Shown piece after piece: positions 37,074-45,167 of a stretch of DNA of 64,000 nucleotides (position 1 is the stretch's first letter; each line of letters opens with the position of its first letter). Source of the stretch: Methylomonas sp. MK1 (GTDB lineage: Bacteria > Pseudomonadota > Gammaproteobacteria > Methylococcales > Methylomonadaceae); the NCBI RefSeq assembly GCF_000365425.1, contig NZ_AQOV01000001.1, positions 3,410,001-3,474,000 of the forward strand, given 5' to 3'. A program made the translations under genes and the position numbers. The notes below the pieces were generated by a model that was not told the DNA's origin, ran no database searches, and saw nothing but the letters and a program-made list of their open reading frames with translations.

Positions 37074-40000
37074 TCAAGCGTCTGATTTCGGCAAGCTAGC
37101 TTGGACCGGTGATTTTTTCCAAAGCCCGCCGCCGGCAAAACAGTTCCAACCCCAGCGCAGCCAATTCAACAAGGCTGCGGCCATCCACAACGACCAAGCC
37201 AGCATCAGAATCCGGTAGGCCAGTAAAGGCAGGCTGACTACCGTGGCAATGGCCAACTGCGGACCATTGCGATCCTGATACCAATTCAGCAAGGTCGCCG
37301 AGGATTGATTCCCGGCAATTTGCATATCTGGATTACCCAACAAACCTTGCTCGACCGCTATTGCTATCAGCAACAAGGACAGCAGCGTCAAACCGGCCAA
37401 ACAGATTTGCGCCAGATTGAACCAGCGCGGCCGTTCCGGCGCATGCTCGGCGCGGAAACCCAGAGCAAACAACCAGCCCACCACCAAAAATGCCGCGGCA
37501 ATATGCAGCTGGCTCAAGCCGATCAGCAACAAAAACCACTGCCAATGCTTTAGCGGCGTGATACTTAGCTTACCCAAGCCCAGCGCCAATAAGGCCAACA
37601 CTATCAATAAGCCCCAGATCAACGCGGCCGGCCCGAACTTCGGCCCAAAGGTCCACAACAACCAACGCTCTTGCGGCATTAGCAATTGAATGCGGCTGTT
37701 CACGCTGGCAACGCCGAGATCAACCAGCGGCGTGCGTAACAGCAAACCGGGTTCTTGCGCTGTCTGCCAATTCAACACAATTTGCTGAGTGCCGGGATGT
37801 ATCGGCAAACTCACCACAGCGCCTTGCTGACGAATCGGCTGACTCACGCCGTCTATCGTCACGCTTTGCAATTCCGCCTGCTCCGGCAGTTTCACGGGGT
37901 GTTGTCCGCCTTTGGAGGTGCGAATACTCAAGGTCAATTCCACCGTTTCGCTGCGTTGCCCGGGTTTGACCGCCAATTCGCTGCTATCGATAGTCAAGGT
38001 CGCCCCGGCCACCGCTTGCGGACGGCTGATAGTCAGATTGACCCGCTCGCCCGGCCAGGGCCGCCATTCCGGTAGCCATTGTCCCAGTCCATCCTGATGA
38101 TGCACCACCGCGATGCCGTCGGCCTGCAAATGCCAGATAGGGCTAACATCGGCGCGCCAAACCTCGTGCCATTGCGGCGTATCGGCGGCCTGCAATGCCA
38201 GTTGCTCGGTTTTAGCCAATGCGGACTCCCATTCCATAGTCGCCTGGCCGGCCGCCATGTTGACTAATACTTTCCCGTCCTTGACCCGCACTTGCGGACT
38301 GGTGACGGCTTCACCGGGCAACAACGGTAGCTCCAATAACACCGGACTGAGCGCGCCGGCCAATTGCTCGACTCGGGTGGTTACGCGCCAATCCAAGCCC
38401 AAATGCAGCGTTCTTTCCACCCGTACAAACGCCGGCAACGCGGTTTGTTGTAGCTTATTTTTGGGCCCGCTATCGAGTTGCAAGCGGCTGAACTCCAGTT
38501 GCGGACCCACCTTGCCGTCTTCATAAAAACCGTCCACCCGCCAACCGTCGGCATTGACGCTGGCACGTTGCGGCGGCAATGGTAACGGTAAACTGAATTT
38601 ATCCTGCGCGGCATAACGGCCTTGTATCACCACCTTGTGCACGCCTTGCGTCACCATCAACCACAAGCTGCCGTCGTCCTGTCTGATCAAGGCTTGCGCC
38701 TCACTGCCATCGACAGTAACCTGCTCTGGAAACCATTGCTCAAGCTGAGCCGGTAGCGGTATCGCCAGATCCTGTTGTGCGTGCAATTGCAGCTCGATGC
38801 GCAGCAATTCCGGCTTAACCGATAATTGCATGTCGGCTATCTGCGCGCAGTTGGGCAGACATTGCGGTGCTTGCAGCAAGCGGGTTTTCAATTGCTCGAG
38901 CATTGGCGCGTCAGGCAGATCGGCATAGGCCTTTTCGCTGGGCGCCATCAGCAGCGGCAACAGCAACAGACAGGTCAAATTCGGCAAAGCCAAGCGCCAG
39001 TTGCTGGCGATGGCACCGAGCATTTTCAAAACCAAAACCGCCACCAGCATGGCTTGGGCAAAGTGCAGCAACATCATCGTAAACGGCGACAAATACCAGA
39101 GTCCGATTTGTTGCCCACTATCGACCGCGCCGTTCCAGCTCAAATCCACCTTCTGCCAACCCCAGTGTGGCAGACCGGGACCGGTTTGCAGATTGGCTTC
39201 CGGATCGATGCGTTGCAAACTGGCAGCGCTGCCGCCGTAAGAACTCGACATCTTGGATTTAGCTGAATACTCGGGCTCCGTTTTGGCAAGTTCCCTTATT
39301 TCCGGCTCCGGCGCCATCGCCGAATCCGCCATCTGTTCTACCTGCAACGCCATCGGTGCAGCGGCAGCCACCGCCGAATGCAGGCGCTGAATGGACTGCC
39401 CCGGCAGTTCCAGCTGCGGGTAAATACCGATGCGAACCTGCTCTATCATGAACGGAATGGTCAGCATCAGCAGCGCCAGCCAACTGGCGTTGCGATACCA
39501 TCTCAGCCATTGCGCGAAACCACCCGCCGGCAATACCCGTAACAGCGCCAGTACCGCCAGCACGTTCAACCAGATCAGACGCGGCGCGTCCGCCTCATGC
39601 CAAATCAGCGTCAAACTCAACAAGGCAAATGCGCCCCATCGCGGCGACCAGATGCGCCCCACCGCCAATCCGGCGATCAGGACCAGGAACAAGTCCAGCA
39701 AAGTCCAGCGGTTCAACCAGCTATTCGGCACATTATCCACGCCACTGACCGCCAGCAAGCGCCAGCCGGGCGGAATGTTGAGTTCGGCCTGTACCTGTTG
39801 AAAGCGCTGCTGCCAGCCGCTGGCATTGAGCGAACCCAAATCGGCCTCGATTCGGCTGTCGGCATTGAGTTGGATGGCGCCGCGCCGGACTTCGACACCT
39901 TCGCTGCCATCCGCCAGTCGGGTAATTAATTGGCTCTGACCGTCCAGTTGCACCTGGCCCAGACCCAGTTCGGGCAGCGCATTTAAACGCCACTCGCGGC

Positions 40001-41117
40001 TCATCGTACCGGTAATTTTATCGCTGACGGTATAGCCGCCGCCTTCGAAATCCAGCCACAGCGTGCGATTAAGTTTGAGTTGATTCGGCTCGGGCTCCGG
40101 ATCGCCTCGACGAACCACTTTAAACGCCATGCTCTCGCCCTGCTTGAGTTGATAAGTGGGTAGCTGCTGCCATTCGGCGGGCAGATTAGTTTGGCTACCG
40201 TCTATCGCGGTCAAATTCTCGATCTCCACCAAGCGCAAGGCCGGCACGGACTGGAACGCCCACAACTCTTCCGCCGGCCAGTTCTGGTCTGCTACGGCCA
40301 AATCCAGTTGCGTCAGGGTTTGCGGGTGACGGCCATGAATATCGATACTCCAGCGCCCCGGCCGCACTTGCACCAATAGTCGCCCGTTACCGTCCAGACG
40401 AGCGGGCAATGGGCTATTCAGGGTCACCGGGATAAAGTTAGGCAACAAGGCATAAGGAAACTCTATCTCCCGCGCCTTGCCGGATACTTCCAAATCCAGA
40501 CGCGTGATGACTTGCAGCGGCACCTCGTCCAGCACCTGCCGGAATACTTGCAGGTCTAGCCTATCCAGCTCGCGGTCGGCTGTGTCGGCGTTCGCGGTAT
40601 GCAGCCACAACGCACCTTGTTTGATGGGCGGATAAGCAACCGGCTTATCTTCGACGCTGAGCTGAATCAAGCCGCTGGCCTCGGGCAAGGCTAATTGTTC
40701 CGGTAAATTTTCCCAGAAAAATTCGCCGCTAATCTGGTAGCGACCTGCCGACAATTGCAGGGCAGGCTTACCGTCTTTTTCCACGACCGGCTGAGTTTGT
40801 TTGTTGACGGTGACGGCTTGCGGCCAATGTTGCGTGTCGCCCGGCAAGATAATCCAATCCTTGCGGTACACGGTCCAATCGGCAACGAAGCTGCCATGCT
40901 TGGCTTGTAAATTCAGGTGTAGCGCACCCGGCCAGGAGCAGCGTTTTTGTTGAAAATCGTCGAAGAAAAACGGGCAACGGTACTGGGATTCATCCGCCAA
41001 CACCCAGTTGACCCAGGGCTTTAGCGGTTCCGGAACATCTTGCATGTCCAGCGCCCTTGCCGTCTGCAACGACGCCTGCCCAATCAATAGCCACAGCACA
41101 AAAACGATGCGTCCCAT
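37074..41117 (-). CDS. large inner-membrane protein with internal duplication, unknown function
   Basis: I do not recognise this 1347-residue protein. It reads as two related halves joined together. Each half has a signal-like hydrophobic stretch (residues 1-22; and about 712-732 ending AYA), a cysteine pair (C48 and C60; C753 and C757), a 400-residue beta-rich periplasmic region, and a membrane portion. Matching segments include WPQAVTV...GRYQISGEFFW against FPEQVTV...VHKVVIQGRYA, and LNRTLWLDF against VERTLHLGL. Membrane helices cluster at about 472-570, 680-705 and 1165-1330. GGAGG-like sequence upstream favours the ATG at 41117 over 41141. It faces the kinase gene and has a 364-base upstream gap, so it is monocistronic. 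Confidence 0.75.
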   Translation of the reverse strand: MGRIVFVLWLLIGQASLQTARALDMQDVPEPLKPWVNWVLADESQYRCPFFFDDFQQKRCSWPGALHLNLQAKHGSFVADWTVYRKDWIILPGDTQHWPQAVTVNKQTQPVVEKDGKPALQLSAGRYQISGEFFWENLPEQLALPEASGLIQLSVEDKPVAYPPIKQGALWLHTANADTADRELDRLDLQVFRQVLDEVPLQVITRLDLEVSGKAREIEFPYALLPNFIPVTLNSPLPARLDGNGRLLVQVRPGRWSIDIHGRHPQTLTQLDLAVADQNWPAEELWAFQSVPALRLVEIENLTAIDGSQTNLPAEWQQLPTYQLKQGESMAFKVVRRGDPEPEPNQLKLNRTLWLDFEGGGYTVSDKITGTMSREWRLNALPELGLGQVQLDGQSQLITRLADGSEGVEVRRGAIQLNADSRIEADLGSLNASGWQQRFQQVQAELNIPPGWRLLAVSGVDNVPNSWLNRWTLLDLFLVLIAGLAVGRIWSPRWGAFALLSLTLIWHEADAPRLIWLNVLAVLALLRVLPAGGFAQWLRWYRNASWLALLMLTIPFMIEQVRIGIYPQLELPGQSIQRLHSAVAAAAPMALQVEQMADSAMAPEPEIRELAKTEPEYSAKSKMSSSYGGSAASLQRIDPEANLQTGPGLPHWGWQKVDLSWNGAVDSGQQIGLWYLSPFTMMLLHFAQAMLVAVLVLKMLGAIASNWRLALPNLTCLLLLPLLMAPSEKAYADLPDAPMLEQLKTRLLQAPQCLPNCAQIADMQLSVKPELLRIELQLHAQQDLAIPLPAQLEQWFPEQVTVDGSEAQALIRQDDGSLWLMVTQGVHKVVIQGRYAAQDKFSLPLPLPPQRASVNADGWRVDGFYEDGKVGPQLEFSRLQLDSGPKNKLQQTALPAFVRVERTLHLGLDWRVTTRVEQLAGALSPVLLELPLLPGEAVTSPQVRVKDGKVLVNMAAGQATMEWESALAKTEQLALQAADTPQWHEVWRADVSPIWHLQADGIAVVHHQDGLGQWLPEWRPWPGERVNLTISRPQAVAGATLTIDSSELAVKPGQRSETVELTLSIRTSKGGQHPVKLPEQAELQSVTIDGVSQPIRQQGAVVSLPIHPGTQQIVLNWQTAQEPGLLLRTPLVDLGVASVNSRIQLLMPQERWLLWTFGPKFGPAALIWGLLIVLALLALGLGKLSITPLKHWQWFLLLIGLSQLHIAAAFLVVGWLFALGFRAEHAPERPRWFNLAQICLAGLTLLSLLLIAIAVEQGLLGNPDMQIAGNQSSATLLNWYQDRNGPQLAIATVVSLPLLAYRILMLAWSLWMAAALLNWLRWGWNCFAGGGLWKKSPVQASLPKSDA

Positions 41118-41481
41118 ATTATCCTCCAGCCGTAATCCCATATAAGGGACTTATAAACATCATAGAAAACTCTCTCCCTCTGCACCCAGGGGCATAAAGG
41201 AATCTATGTATCTTAACATTCGCCATGCTTATCTAGCGTGGGAGCGACTTGTCTTCAGCCCTAGGGCTAAAGCTCGTGAAATCGACCAAGCTCAGGTTCT
41301 TGCTTTTGAGGCGGGCTAAGACATTGCACAGTCTGCTTCTATGTGTACAAGGTAAGCGGTCTCAGTTGTGTTCGATTATTCCAGCGAAATCTCTATTAGC
41401 GTAGGTAGGCCGTAGGCAAAACCACGACATTCAAGCTCCGATACCATAGGCCAAATTGATTACGCTGCTTGTGATTGATTT
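41118..41481. other. gene-free stretch upstream of the large membrane protein
   Basis: No credible gene is present. The stretch includes a perfect 12-bp palindrome AGCCCTAGGGCT (41257-41268) inside sequence that resembles decayed REP-type intergenic repeats (GTGGGAGCGACTTG, then AAGCTCGTGAAATCG). It should also contain the promoter of the minus-strand gene ending at 37074, but I cannot pick it out. Confidence 0.4.
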
Positions 41482-41877
41482 CTAAGAGGACCAGCCGACT
41501 AATGACCCTAAGTAGCTGAGCTCCGATAGCATTACCACTGCCCAAATCAGGATGCTGATGCCGGCTGCGGCTGCGGCAATATCTTTGATGATGCGTATTT
41601 TTTCATTTTGCCGGGTTTCCACGAAATCGCAGAGGGCTTCTATGGTCGTGTTAAACATTTCGCATATCAGCATCAGGCCGGTGGCGGTAAGTACCGAGAT
41701 GAAATCCACCCATTGGCGAAAATAAAAGCATACGGCCAAAATCAAAACGGAAAGCACGACTTTATAGGCCACACTAAAATCATACACAATCGCGTAGCGC
41801 AGACCTGACAAACAGACCTTCAATTTTCTTAAAGGGTGATAACCGCTTTGTCCGGTATTAAGAAATTTGTTTCGCAT
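41482..41877 (-). CDS. dgkA: diacylglycerol kinase, DgkA family
   Basis: A 131-residue inner-membrane lipid kinase with three hydrophobic helices. The signature EMFNTTIEALCDFV and the following IKDIAAAAAGISI match the prokaryotic diacylglycerol kinase family, which recycles diacylglycerol or, in Gram-positives, phosphorylates undecaprenol. The N-terminus precedes the first helix by about 35 residues. AAGGTGAG before the ATG supports the start. It lies three bases after a PAP2-type phosphatase gene on the same strand, so both act on membrane lipids from one transcript. Confidence 0.9.
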   Translation of the reverse strand: MRNKFLNTGQSGYHPLRKLKVCLSGLRYAIVYDFSVAYKVVLSVLILAVCFYFRQWVDFISVLTATGLMLICEMFNTTIEALCDFVETRQNEKIRIIKDIAAAAAGISILIWAVVMLSELSYLGSLVGWSS

Positions 41878-41880
41878 GAC

Positions 41881-42516
41881 TCACCTTATGAAGATACCGC
41901 CGTTTTGCAGCAGATTAATTAAACCCAGCACCCACAGCAAGCTCAGCAAGGCGCCACCTAGTACATCCGAGGGAAAATGAACTTGCAGATAGACCCGAGA
42001 GGCGGCAACCAGGGATACCGTCAAAAGAGCACATCCCGTCAAAGCATAAAAGTTAAGCCCCAGTTTGTCGGGTTTGAGCATCCACCATAAGGCCGTAGCA
42101 AAGGCAACGATTTGCGCTGTGTGGGCGCTAGGGTAGGAGGCGTCCAAGGGGATTTCACCCACAACGGGGAAAAAATCGGGGCGTGGCCGGGCGAACCAAA
42201 GTTTGGCGAGACGGCTGAACAAGGCAACACCGGCTAGGCTCAAGACTATCAGCCAAGCCTCTTTGGTTCGGCTATTTCTCGCCAGAACACCGCTTACCAC
42301 TGCGGTTATCGGGGCCAGAACAAACAGCGAACCAGCCCAAGTAATCACTGCAAAAAAACGATCAAGCAAGACACTTCTAATGCCGTGCGCGGTACTCAGC
42401 AGAAAGCGATCCCATTGGCTCCAGTGCGCACTGAAGCGCTCGATAAAAACCATCACTGTGATTGCCGCTAACCAAAATCCAAACGTTGGGAGATATTTCA
42501 AACCTAAAATTTTCAT
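41881..42516 (-). CDS. PAP2 family membrane phosphatase
   Basis: A 211-residue integral membrane phosphatase with about six helices. The three catalytic motifs are intact: KLWFARPRP, YPSAHTAQ and SRVYLQVHFPSD. This superfamily includes phosphatidylglycerophosphatase B, undecaprenyl-diphosphate phosphatases and LpxE/LpxT-like enzymes; the substrate cannot be told apart here. GGAGG precedes the ATG at 42516. Coupling with dgkA suggests phosphatidate or undecaprenyl-phosphate turnover. Confidence 0.9.
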   Translation of the reverse strand: MKILGLKYLPTFGFWLAAITVMVFIERFSAHWSQWDRFLLSTAHGIRSVLLDRFFAVITWAGSLFVLAPITAVVSGVLARNSRTKEAWLIVLSLAGVALFSRLAKLWFARPRPDFFPVVGEIPLDASYPSAHTAQIVAFATALWWMLKPDKLGLNFYALTGCALLTVSLVAASRVYLQVHFPSDVLGGALLSLLWVLGLINLLQNGGIFIR

Positions 42517-42616
42517 CGTTTTGCCTCCGCGTTGGCCAACTACTATTAACCCGGCCCTTAAATACCGTTCGCCTGTATGCCCTTGAGGATACTGAGATTC
42601 TATGGTTTTTTGTCAA

Positions 42617-42790
42617 GCAGCACCTTCGAGACAGTCGAAGAGCCAGCCAGCCTGGGCTTCGGCGAGCTCAGCCCGAACGGAATGCCAGTGATAAATAGGG
42701 CTGGGTTAATAACTCGGCCTTTGAGTCTCGCTGCTTCCGTGCAGTCGGGAATCCTATTGATACCATGGATTCCGGCTTTCGCCGGAAACA
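42617..42790. repeat. degenerate REP-like repeats
   Basis: Two dispersed-repeat-like blocks lie in this non-coding stretch. The first (about 42627-42680) contains CTTCGAGACAGTCGAAG and GGGCTTCGGCGAGCTCAGCCCGAACGG pieces. The second (42770-42787) is a hairpin TTCCGGC-TTTC-GCCGGAA. Sequences like these are common intergenic repeats in many gammaproteobacteria and betaproteobacteria; they appear once each here. Confidence 0.45.
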
Positions 42791-42852
42791 TCTACCTCCA
42801 CACCGCGGCTTTTCGCTTCGCCTGTAGTGCGCCTTGGCGTATTACCGACAAA

Positions 42853-43014
42853 TTGTTTGGAAAACGGCAGGGTTTTAGTCGGTGGCAAATTATTTTTCAC
42901 TTATTTAACAGTGCTTTATGTGTGTTGGGTGGTGGCATTTTAATTGCTAAGCAAGAGTCGCCGGTACAGGCAGGGTTGACTTGGCTGCCTGGTTTGGCCG
43001 GTATTCTTTATTAG
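42853..43014 (+). pseudogene. possible remnant of a small membrane protein
   Basis: The final 53 codons of an open frame that crosses the repeats read like protein (a charged start, then WQIIFHLFNSALCVLGGGILIA, a membrane helix, and a short tail), while the upstream part is repeat sequence. The only nearby in-frame start is a TTG without a good ribosome binding site. It may be the 3' end of a gene whose beginning was displaced by repeats, or a small intact gene. It ends 15 bases before the next gene. Confidence 0.3.
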
Positions 43015-43029
43015 TCATGAGGTGTTGAT

Positions 43030-43335
43030 ATGTTCGAAGCCATTGTATTGTTCATACTGAGCGGCCTGGTCGCTGCGTGCGCATACTCGTCTCAGGGTTG
43101 CGGACTTTCCTTTTTCGGCAAACTATTCCGTTCCGCTAAAGGCCAAACGCCAGCGACGTTGACCAGCCAATCTCTCGCTATTGACAGCCCAGAGCCAACC
43201 TCTAGTTTTCTGGAGCAACTGCAAAGCGAAATTGAAGCCACCTTATTCCCGCGTCCTACCGACTCGGTATTGCGGCGTCATTACGATGCCCTGGTAGCTG
43301 TGGAAGTGAAAAATCGGTTGAGCTTTTTTAGCTGA
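43030..43335 (+). CDS. small membrane protein of unknown function
   Basis: A 101-residue protein with one N-terminal membrane helix (residues 3-18, ending near a Cys that could suit a lipobox only poorly) and a polar C-terminal domain of about 60 residues. GAGGTG seven bases before the ATG is a good ribosome binding site. The C-terminal LRRHYDALVAVEVKNRLS segment is helical. I do not recognise the family. It follows the possible membrane-protein remnant and precedes a strong hairpin. Confidence 0.6.
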   Translation: MFEAIVLFILSGLVAACAYSSQGCGLSFFGKLFRSAKGQTPATLTSQSLAIDSPEPTSSFLEQLQSEIEATLFPRPTDSVLRRHYDALVAVEVKNRLSFFS

Positions 43336-43347
43336 GAGCCGAGGATT

Positions 43348-43377
43348 CTATATGCAGCCCGTCCGGGCTGCATATAG
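43348..43377. terminator. 13-bp perfect hairpin between convergent genes
   Basis: CTATATGCAGCCC (43348-43360) pairs with GGGCTGCATATAG (43365-43377) over a four-base loop, 13 bases after the small membrane protein stop. There is no T-run, so termination would be inefficient or factor-assisted. Confidence 0.55.
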
Positions 43378-43445
43378 AGTCAGTCCTAAGCTTGGTCTCA
43401 GAGCCTCGCTGGTGTTAGCGAAAAATCCCCGCATTTTTTTCTGAC

Positions 43446-44150
43446 TTAGAAATTGACATTAATATTGGTTAGCCAGACGTGATTGGTCACATCGGGCGAG
43501 CCATAGTTATGGATGTATTGCAATTGATAGCCGGTATCGACATTCAAATTTTTTGTCACTTTGTAACCCACTCCGACATAGCTGCGATTTTGGTTGATAC
43601 CGGTTTGCACTGATCGCGCCAGTCGTCCCTCGTCTATCGAGTTGAAGTACACAAACAGCTCATCAAGCGCGATTAGATAAGCTTGGCTGTCCGGTATTGA
43701 ATAGACTAAACGGAATCGGTGCCGCATGCGATGGCCGACGTCGCCTTCGTGGGCAAAGAAGCGTTGCTCGAGACGAAACCGGTATTGAAAATTCAGTTGT
43801 GGCGTCCAGTTGTCTATCCACTGCACCTGCTGCATCGCATCGTTAGTGGCCATTTCAAAGTCGGTCTGTTCGCTATATTCGCCTTGCCAGGTGTAGCCCA
43901 ACCAGAGTTGCAATTTGTTAGTTAGCTTATAGCCGAGCAGCGGGCGGACAATAATTTGATTAAACAAGGTATTGTCGGTTTTGGTGCGAGGTGCCAGTTC
44001 CAGAAAAGCCAAATAGGGGCTGCCGCCGAAATCGGTTTGGTAGGTATTGCTGATCCAGGTGCTGAAATCGTCTTGTACAGGACCTGCCTCTGTCGGAAGC
44101 GATGTCAGCGTAAGGCCGGTGAACAGCAGGGCTAAGTGAGTTTTTTGCAT
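43446..44150 (-). CDS. DUF2490 outer-membrane beta-barrel protein
   Basis: A 234-residue exported protein with a signal peptide (MQKTHLALLFTGLTLTSLPTEA) and amphipathic beta strands rich in aromatic residues, ending in NVNF, an outer-membrane C-terminal signature. The motifs WISNTYQ, WLGYTWQGEYSE, RHRFRLVY and NRSYVGVGYKVTKNLNVDTGY match the DUF2490 family, whose function is unknown. The ATG at 44150 begins the signal peptide; the frame extends further upstream. A 16-bp palindrome lies about 90-100 bases before this start. Confidence 0.82.
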   Translation of the reverse strand: MQKTHLALLFTGLTLTSLPTEAGPVQDDFSTWISNTYQTDFGGSPYLAFLELAPRTKTDNTLFNQIIVRPLLGYKLTNKLQLWLGYTWQGEYSEQTDFEMATNDAMQQVQWIDNWTPQLNFQYRFRLEQRFFAHEGDVGHRMRHRFRLVYSIPDSQAYLIALDELFVYFNSIDEGRLARSVQTGINQNRSYVGVGYKVTKNLNVDTGYQLQYIHNYGSPDVTNHVWLTNINVNF

Positions 44151-44546
44151 GTTTTTATACCGAAGAACTGGATCTGAAACGAACTGCGTCACGGTCAGCG
44201 AGGCTTTGCGTGTGAGGGTGCACGGTTTATCTGCTGGAGATAAGCTTATCTCAATTCTTGATAAATGTGCTTAATCAGGACTGGTATTCTGCGTGTTGCG
44301 CGGCAGGCTAGTTTATAAGTTGTTTGATTCAGGGTGTCGAGCGCAAGTCATCTACTTGCTGGAATGCGGCTTAATGTAGGAACGGGAAACCCTAAAAGAT
44401 TATTCAGGCTGGGTTGCATTGCAAATCAGCGGGTTGCCAAAGAGACCGGCAACAGCAAAAGATATAGAGCGGTGACGTGGTGCGGAGCGGAGAATCGACA
44501 AGCCCTCCGGTTGCCGGAGGGGATGTGTCAGCGAAATGAATGCGGC
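44151..44546. other. gene-poor stretch with palindrome and hairpin
   Basis: No convincing gene. It holds the 16-bp palindrome at 44237-44252 and a GC-rich hairpin CCCTCCGG-TTG-CCGGAGGG (44503-44521). The block 44380-44530 has unusually structured, non-coding character and might be the decayed edge of a mobile or intron-like element, but I could not establish which. Confidence 0.35.
44237..44252. promoter_or_regulatory. perfect 16-bp palindrome, possible operator
   Basis: GAGATAAGCTTATCTC is fully symmetric and sits 87-102 bases upstream of the DUF2490 start, where a dimeric regulator could bind. It is too short and unspaced to be an RNA terminator. The binding factor is unknown. Confidence 0.4.
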
Positions 44547-44981
44547 TTAATCGGTCAATCCGCTTACACCTTCAATAGACCAATTTTCGAAATCGTTTGC
44601 TCCGGAGGTGTCGTCGCCTTTGCCGTATTGGATCCGGCAAGCGTAGTGACGCATCACGTTGGGGCTGTCTTTCCCGCTGATTTCCACGTCGGCATTCACA
44701 ATATATTCGTAGTTGCCGAGAGTCCAGGCGTTGGTAGGTTGGCTGGCAAATGACAGGCTTTGATCTTCGTCGGCTTCGTTTTTGATGTAGGTGTTGCAGT
44801 GGGCGAACGCCAGGGCGGTCATGTCGGTGCTAATGGACATTGGGTTGGCCGCGTCCTTGCTTTCCACCAAAAATAAATCGGAAGCGGCGATGTCGTACAT
44901 AAACGGCAGGAAGAACTTAATCTGGACGGCAAGCAGGGCTGCCAAACAGACGGCAAATAATATAATTTTCTTTTTATTCAT
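44547..44981 (-). CDS. hypothetical protein with N-terminal membrane anchor
   Basis: A 144-residue protein with a hydrophobic N-terminal helix (residues 5-22) and an exported domain of about 115 residues containing two cysteines (C62 and C116) that could form a disulfide. The segment NYEYIVNADVEISG followed by MRHYACRIQY suggests beta structure. I do not recognise the family. The start ATG is preceded by a weak ribosome binding site. Neighbours are a DUF2490 protein and a phosphotransferase fusion, neither informative. Confidence 0.6.
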   Translation of the reverse strand: MNKKKIILFAVCLAALLAVQIKFFLPFMYDIAASDLFLVESKDAANPMSISTDMTALAFAHCNTYIKNEADEDQSLSFASQPTNAWTLGNYEYIVNADVEISGKDSPNVMRHYACRIQYGKGDDTSGANDFENWSIEGVSGLTD

Positions 44982-45167
44982 GGCTCAAATGGTGGTTTTT
45001 ATTGGTTTAATTATCTAGCGATCACCCGCGATTCTAGCAAAGAACGCGGACTGTAGGAAATGCCAACCCTCGCCGGCTAATTTACCGTGAATTTAATATT
45101 GTCCAAGCGTGTGCTTTTATAGCGCCCTTTGCCGCAAAGGCCGGGCCGAGACAGTCAGCAGCGTAAA

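Noticed and set aside
42577..43014. 145-codon frame across the repeats
   Set aside because: The first 80 codons are repeat sequence; only the last 53 look like protein and are listed as a possible remnant.
44334..44753. 139-codon plus-strand frame crossing the end of the 144-residue hypothetical gene
   Set aside because: Low coding character, no ribosome binding site, and it overlaps a better supported minus-strand gene.
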